From positions 1 to 8,507 of the forward strand of contig DLGR01000007.1 of NCBI GenBank assembly GCA_002482805.1: a stretch of 8,507 nucleotides of DNA, given 5' to 3'. The notes beneath the pieces are model-generated. The model saw nothing but the letters and a program-made list of their open reading frames with translations, had not been told where the DNA came from and made no database searches. Within the stretch, counting starts at the first letter, position 1. Each line of letters opens with the position of its first letter. The position numbers and the translations under genes are program-made. Shown here in pieces: positions 4,937 through 8,507 of the stretch. The DNA is from Micavibrio sp. UBA7689 (lineage in GTDB: Bacteria > Pseudomonadota > Alphaproteobacteria > Micavibrionales > Micavibrionaceae).

Positions 4937-5008
4937 TCGGGCATGAGGCGTCGAAAACGCCTGCGTTCAGGGGAAATCAAAATATCAGCAAACAATTTGA
5001 TTTAAGGA
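4920..5008 (+). promoter_or_regulatory. leuA leader RNA: nested hairpins with possible sequestration of the ribosome-binding site
   Basis: Four complementary segment pairs are visible. TCCTTAA (4920-4926, in the leader leucine codons) pairs with TTAAGGA (5002-5008), the leuA Shine-Dalgarno region. CCCCTGA (4930-4936, including the leader stop) pairs with TCAGGGG (4967-4973). AGGCGT (4946-4951) pairs with ACGCCT (4957-4962) inside that stem. AAATCAAA (4974-4981) pairs with TTTGATTT (4996-5003) next to it, sharing two bases with the outer stem. None is followed by a U-tract, so this is not an intrinsic terminator. The inferred mode is translational. With leucine scarce, ribosomes stalled on the leucine codons would mask 4920-4926 and free the leuA ribosome-binding site; with leucine plentiful, the ribosome leaves and the site is paired. 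Confidence 0.55.
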
Positions 5009-5017
5009 CGACGGGCC

Positions 5018-6583
5018 ATGACCCCCCAAACAACCACTAATACAAAAGACCGCGTTATTATTTTCGACACGACACTGAGAGACGGTGAACAGTCGCCCGG
5101 CTGCTCGATGAACCTCGAAGAAAAACTGCGCATGGCAAAACTGCTCGATGAAATGGGCGTCGATGTCATTGAGGCGGGGTTCCCGATTGCAAGCCCTGGC
5201 GATTTCGAAGCCGTCAATGAAATCGCCAAGGTGATAAAAAACGCGACCGTGTGCGGATTGTCCCGCGCCATTGAACGCGACATCGATGTCGCGGGCGAAG
5301 CGCTGAAGCCCTGCGCCAACCGCCGCATCCACACCTTCATTTCAACGTCACCGCAACATATGCGTTACCAGTTGCAGATGGATGAAGAACAGGTTCTGGA
5401 ATCTGTTGCGGCATCCGTCACGCGCGCCCGCAAATACACGGACAATGTCGAATGGTCCGCGATGGATGCGACAAGATCGGACTGGGATTTTCTCTGTCGC
5501 GCGGTCGATACCGCCATCCGTTCGGGCGCGACCACGATCAATATTCCTGACACTGTGGGTTATGCCATTCCCGCCGAATTCGGTGAGCTCATTACCTACA
5601 TCCGTAACAAGGTCACGAACATCGACAAATGCGTTATCTCGACGCACTGCCACAACGATCTCGGTCTGGCAGTAGCAAATTCTCTGGCAGGCGTAGCCGC
5701 GGGTGCGCGCCAGATCGAATGCACCATCAACGGTATCGGCGAGCGTGCAGGAAATGCGGCGCTGGAAGAAATCGTCATGGCGCTGAAAACACGTGCCGAC
5801 AAAATGCCGTTTGAATGCGGCGTCGATACGACCATGATAACGAAAGCATCACGCACGTTGGCCGCGACGATCGGATTTTCTGTTCAACCTAACAAAGCCA
5901 TCGTCGGCGCGAATGCGTTCGCGCATGAAAGCGGCATCCATCAGGACGGTGTTTTGAAGAACGCATCCACATATGAAATCATGACGCCTGAGTCGGTTGG
6001 TCTAACGCGTTCGGAATTGGTGCTGGGCAAACATTCGGGACGCCATGCGTTGAAATCGCGCGTGACGGAACTGGGGTATGAGATCGGAGATAATGCGCTG
6101 AACGAATTGTTCAAACGCTTCAAAGATCTCGCCGACAAAAAGAAACAAGTCTTCGATGACGACATTATCGCATTGATCGAAGATGAAATCGGCACCGAGG
6201 GCGACGCCATCCGCTTCCAGACCTTGCAGGTTGTCGCGGGTTCCAAAGGTCCGCAGACGGCGGAAATAGAACTCACCGTCAACGGCGCGTTGAAAACCGT
6301 AAAGGTAGAAGGCAACGGCCCCGTCGATGCTATCTTCAAAGCCATCCGCGCCATCATTCCGCACGACGATGCGACGCTGCAGCTTTATCAGGTGCATGCG
6401 GTGACGGGTGGTACCGACGCGCAGGCCGAAGTCACCGTACGTTTGCAGGAAAACGGCAAGACCGTAAACGGGCAGGGGACAGACGCCGATACGCTGGTCG
6501 CATCCGCACGCGCCTATGTTCACGCGCTGAACAAGCTCGTGACCAAACGCGCCAAAACAAAGCCTGCAGAAAACGCGGCGTAA
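5018..6583 (+). CDS. leuA: 2-isopropylmalate synthase, LeuA type 1
   Basis: The 521-residue enzyme condenses acetyl-CoA with 2-oxoisovalerate to 2-isopropylmalate, the committed step of leucine synthesis, in the cytoplasm. The N-terminal TIM-barrel carries IIFDTTLRDGEQSPG (14-28; R21 and D22 are catalytic/metal positions), the HCHND metal site (H210, H212), NGIGERAGNAALEE (238-251) and FAHESGIHQDG (301-311). The C-terminal part, from about 395, is the LeuA allosteric domain, which binds leucine for feedback inhibition (EIELTVNG, VEGNGPVDAIFKA, VRLQENG). Length matches bacterial type 1 LeuA (about 510-525). The start is supported by TTAAGGA upstream. No other leu genes are nearby; the transcript ends at a strong terminator. 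The leucine-rich leader and foldable RNA upstream add a second layer of control beside allosteric inhibition. Confidence 0.97.
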   Translation: MTPQTTTNTKDRVIIFDTTLRDGEQSPGCSMNLEEKLRMAKLLDEMGVDVIEAGFPIASPGDFEAVNEIAKVIKNATVCGLSRAIERDIDVAGEALKPCANRRIHTFISTSPQHMRYQLQMDEEQVLESVAASVTRARKYTDNVEWSAMDATRSDWDFLCRAVDTAIRSGATTINIPDTVGYAIPAEFGELITYIRNKVTNIDKCVISTHCHNDLGLAVANSLAGVAAGARQIECTINGIGERAGNAALEEIVMALKTRADKMPFECGVDTTMITKASRTLAATIGFSVQPNKAIVGANAFAHESGIHQDGVLKNASTYEIMTPESVGLTRSELVLGKHSGRHALKSRVTELGYEIGDNALNELFKRFKDLADKKKQVFDDDIIALIEDEIGTEGDAIRFQTLQVVAGSKGPQTAEIELTVNGALKTVKVEGNGPVDAIFKAIRAIIPHDDATLQLYQVHAVTGGTDAQAEVTVRLQENGKTVNGQGTDADTLVASARAYVHALNKLVTKRAKTKPAENAA

Positions 6584-6601
6584 GTTTAGACATAATAAAA
6601 T

Positions 6602-6639
6602 AAAAACCGGCTCCATGATCTATGCGGGCCGGTTTTTTT
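6602..6639 (+). terminator. Intrinsic terminator after leuA
   Basis: AAAAACCGGC (6602-6611) pairs with GCCGGTTTTT (6628-6637) in a ten-pair stem, followed by a run of seven T (6633-6639). It lies 18 bases after the leuA stop, separating leuA from the chemoreceptor gene. Confidence 0.92.
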
Positions 6640-6669
6640 ACATGCACAACCCTTGGGGTATTGCGAAAT

Positions 6670-6709
6670 GGTTAATATTTAGTCATATTTTAACCAATTA
6701 ATATTAACC
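6670..6709 (+). promoter_or_regulatory. TTAA-rich inverted-repeat element upstream of the chemoreceptor gene, candidate CtrA or other regulator site
   Basis: GGTTAATATT (6670-6679) and AATATTAACC (6700-6709) form a perfect ten-base inverted repeat around a 20-base centre that holds another TTAACC (6690-6695). TTAG (6679-6682) and TTAA (6690-6693) are seven bases apart, one mismatch from the CtrA consensus TTAA-N7-TTAA; TTAACCAA also resembles the CtrA half-site. The element is 48-87 bases before the ATG, a sensible regulatory position. No confident -35/-10 pair was found. Confidence 0.4.
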
Positions 6710-6756
6710 TTTCCTAACATCTCATAAACAATAAAAATTTTGCAGGACGCGAAGCT

Positions 6757-8507
6757 ATGGTCGGTGCTTTTAGAAAACTGAAAATCTCAAAAAAACTGCC
6801 TTTCATCATGATCGTCCTGACCGCGATCAATGTGTTTACCGTAACGATGCTTCAGGAAAACCTGATGGAGAAAAATACGGTTCACAACGCCGAAGAATTT
6901 CTCACCACAATCGAGCACACAAAAAAAACCCAGATTGAATCTTATCTGAGATCCATCGATGAAGATTTGTCCATCATGGCGTCGAGCGGCGAAATTAAAA
7001 ACGCGCTCCGCGATCTCACATCCGGGTGGCAGGCGCTGGGCGCGGAGCCGACCCAACCTTTGCAAGAATTGTACATCGCGCAAAATCCCTATCCCGCAGG
7101 TGAGAAGCTTAAACTCGACGCTGCACAAGACGGCTCGCTATATTCCATGGCACATGCCAAATATCATCCGTGGATACGCCACTTTCTGCAATCGCGCGAA
7201 TATTACGATATCTTCTTGTTCGACCTTGAAGGCAACGTTATTTACACGGTGTTCAAGGAGCAGGACTACGCCACAAACGTGGTGTCGGGGCAGTACAAGG
7301 ATACGGGTTTGAGCAGAGTGTTCCAAGCTGCCCGCACCAACGCAAACCCTGATTTCATTGCATTCGATGACTTCAAACCCTATGCACCAAGCAACAATGC
7401 GCCCGCCGGGTTTATTTCCCGCGCCGTTTTCGACAATGGGCAACCTATCGGCGTTATAGCCTTCCAGATGCCCGTCGCGCGTTTGAACAGCACGGTGAAT
7501 AATGCCGAAGGTCTGGGTGAAACCGGTGCCGCCTATCTGGTCGGCATAGACAAGCTTTTGCGCACCGATTACCGCTTCGACAAAGAATCCGCGATCCTGA
7601 AAAGACAAGTCAGTTCCCATGGCGTGGAGCAGGCGCTGGGCGGTCAAGACGGCATCGAACGTACCAAGGATTTCGAAGGCAAGGATGTTTATATGGCCTA
7701 CGCGCCCATCCAGTATCACGGCACGAACTGGGCGTTGATCACCGAAAAAGAAGTCGACGAAACGCTCACCGAGTTCAAGGAAATCAAGAAAATTTCCATC
7801 ACGGCATCCTTGCTGGTTCTTTTGGTGATTGCACTGATCAGCGTTTGGTATTCCAAGGCACTGACCGATCAAATCAAGCGCATGGTGGAAACCATGAAAA
7901 AGCTTGCGGACGGTGATAACAAAGTGGCCGTGCCCTCGCTGGAACGTCAGGACGAGATCGGCGATATGGCCAAAGCCGTACAGGTGTTCAAAGAGAATGC
8001 GCTGGAGATGGAGCGTATGGAGGCGGAAGCGGAAAAACTCAAGATCCGCACCGAAGAAGACAAGAAAGCGGCAATGCACAAACTGGCCGACGATTTCGAC
8101 GGACGCACGGCAAGCATCATCATGGCCCTGACAGCGGCCGCTACCCAGATGCAATCCACCGCCACACAGATGAATTCCGCCTCCGAGCGCACTTCGGAGA
8201 TAAGCAGCGCGGTTGCTGCCGCCGCGACGCAGGCCGATGCCAACGTGCAGACGGTTGCCGCCGCCGCGGAAGAATTATCCGCCTCCGCATCTGAAATCTC
8301 GCAACAGATCAACATGGTCGCCAATATGGCGGGCAACGCCGCAAGCGAGGCCGAGAATACCAGCAAGGAAGTCAAAAACCTGCAGGAAATGGCTGTATCT
8401 ATCGGTGAAGTTGTCGGGGCAATCAAAGAGATTGCCGAACAAACCAATCTTCTCGCGCTGAACGCCACCATCGAAGCCGCACGCGCGGGCGAGGCGGGGC
8501 GCGGCTT
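6757..8507 (+). CDS. Methyl-accepting chemotaxis protein (transmembrane chemoreceptor), 3' truncated
   Basis: The first 583 codons are present and open to the window edge. Order of parts: TM1 about 14-32 (LPFIMIVLTAINVFTV); a periplasmic sensor about 33-345 of double-Cache character (FDLEGNVIYTVFKE at 155-168; a second, membrane-proximal module with GETGAAYLVG); TM2 about 346-366 (ISITASLLVLLVIALISVW); a HAMP domain with the typical DEIGDMAKAVQVFKENA end; then the signalling helices. The last residues, IAEQTNLLALNATIEAARAGEAGRG (559-583), are the conserved hairpin tip that binds CheA and CheW. About 80-120 residues, including the second methylation helix, lie beyond the edge. The start is supported by AGGA nine bases upstream. 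The ligand cannot be predicted; dCache receptors often sense amino acids or small organic acids. It follows the leuA terminator and so has its own promoter. Confidence 0.93.
   Translation, partial: MVGAFRKLKISKKLPFIMIVLTAINVFTVTMLQENLMEKNTVHNAEEFLTTIEHTKKTQIESYLRSIDEDLSIMASSGEIKNALRDLTSGWQALGAEPTQPLQELYIAQNPYPAGEKLKLDAAQDGSLYSMAHAKYHPWIRHFLQSREYYDIFLFDLEGNVIYTVFKEQDYATNVVSGQYKDTGLSRVFQAARTNANPDFIAFDDFKPYAPSNNAPAGFISRAVFDNGQPIGVIAFQMPVARLNSTVNNAEGLGETGAAYLVGIDKLLRTDYRFDKESAILKRQVSSHGVEQALGGQDGIERTKDFEGKDVYMAYAPIQYHGTNWALITEKEVDETLTEFKEIKKISITASLLVLLVIALISVWYSKALTDQIKRMVETMKKLADGDNKVAVPSLERQDEIGDMAKAVQVFKENALEMERMEAEAEKLKIRTEEDKKAAMHKLADDFDGRTASIIMALTAAATQMQSTATQMNSASERTSEISSAVAAAATQADANVQTVAAAAEELSASASEISQQINMVANMAGNAASEAENTSKEVKNLQEMAVSIGEVVGAIKEIAEQTNLLALNATIEAARAGEAGRG

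Noticed and set aside
6002..6616. Minus-strand open frame of 204 codons opposite leuA
   Set aside because: It lies entirely antisense to leuA and its terminator, with no family signature. It is a shadow of leuA codon bias.
6654..6666. Sigma-54-like GG...GC element before the chemoreceptor
   Set aside because: The GG to GC spacing is far shorter than the required ten bases between the -24 GG and -12 GC.
7138..8154. Long open frame of 338 codons on the minus strand opposite the chemoreceptor
   Set aside because: It is antisense to a well-supported chemoreceptor. Its composition (many H, F, G, no recognisable motif) is typical of a mirror frame of a biased coding region, and no ribosome-binding site was seen.
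1..8507. CRISPR array, insertion sequence, integrase or attachment-site duplication near tRNA-Gly
   Set aside because: No repeated spacer-like units, no transposase or integrase motifs, and no second copy of the tRNA 3' end were seen in the window.

Overview
The window looks like chromosomal DNA from an alphaproteobacterium of moderate GC. This rests on protein style: a TctA-type transporter tail, a redox-type CnoX, a UPF0434/Trm112-like protein, a single-domain LON protein and an alphaproteobacterial-looking chemoreceptor. A TTAA-rich element that may be a CtrA site agrees. Order or family cannot be fixed from the sequence alone. There is no phage, insertion sequence or CRISPR array. Most genes are housekeeping genes, with five short unrecognised genes between them.

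Layout. 1-202: C-terminal end of a tripartite tricarboxylate transporter permease (TctA type). 206-408: tRNA-Gly(GCC) on the minus strand with its promoter and a shared bidirectional terminator. 432-896: two tiny minus-strand genes of unknown function, overlapping by ATGA and ending in a perfect palindrome. 1031-3893: a plus-strand protein/tRNA quality-control cluster: prolyl-tRNA editing deacylase (ProXp-ala/YbaK type), CnoX-like thioredoxin-TPR chaperone, LON-domain protein, then an unrelated membrane-anchored orphan with its own promoter, then the 56-residue Trm112-like protein. 3890-4817: two unrecognised genes transcribed divergently from a compact back-to-back promoter pair. 4842-6639: leuA (2-isopropylmalate synthase) with a leucine-rich leader peptide upstream and an intrinsic terminator downstream. 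6670-8507: upstream region and first 583 codons of a methyl-accepting chemotaxis protein, cut by the window edge.

The most interesting region is the leuA leader (4880-5017). It encodes an 18-residue peptide with seven leucines in eight consecutive codons. Part of that leucine run is complementary to the leuA Shine-Dalgarno region, and the intervening RNA can fold into nested or adjacent hairpins. There is no U-tract terminator, so the layout suggests leucine-sensing control of translation rather than classical transcription attenuation. A second theme is a group of genes (Trm112-like, LON, possibly ProX and the leader peptide) with no Shine-Dalgarno sequence and a -10-like box only 5-9 bases before the ATG, as expected for leaderless messages.
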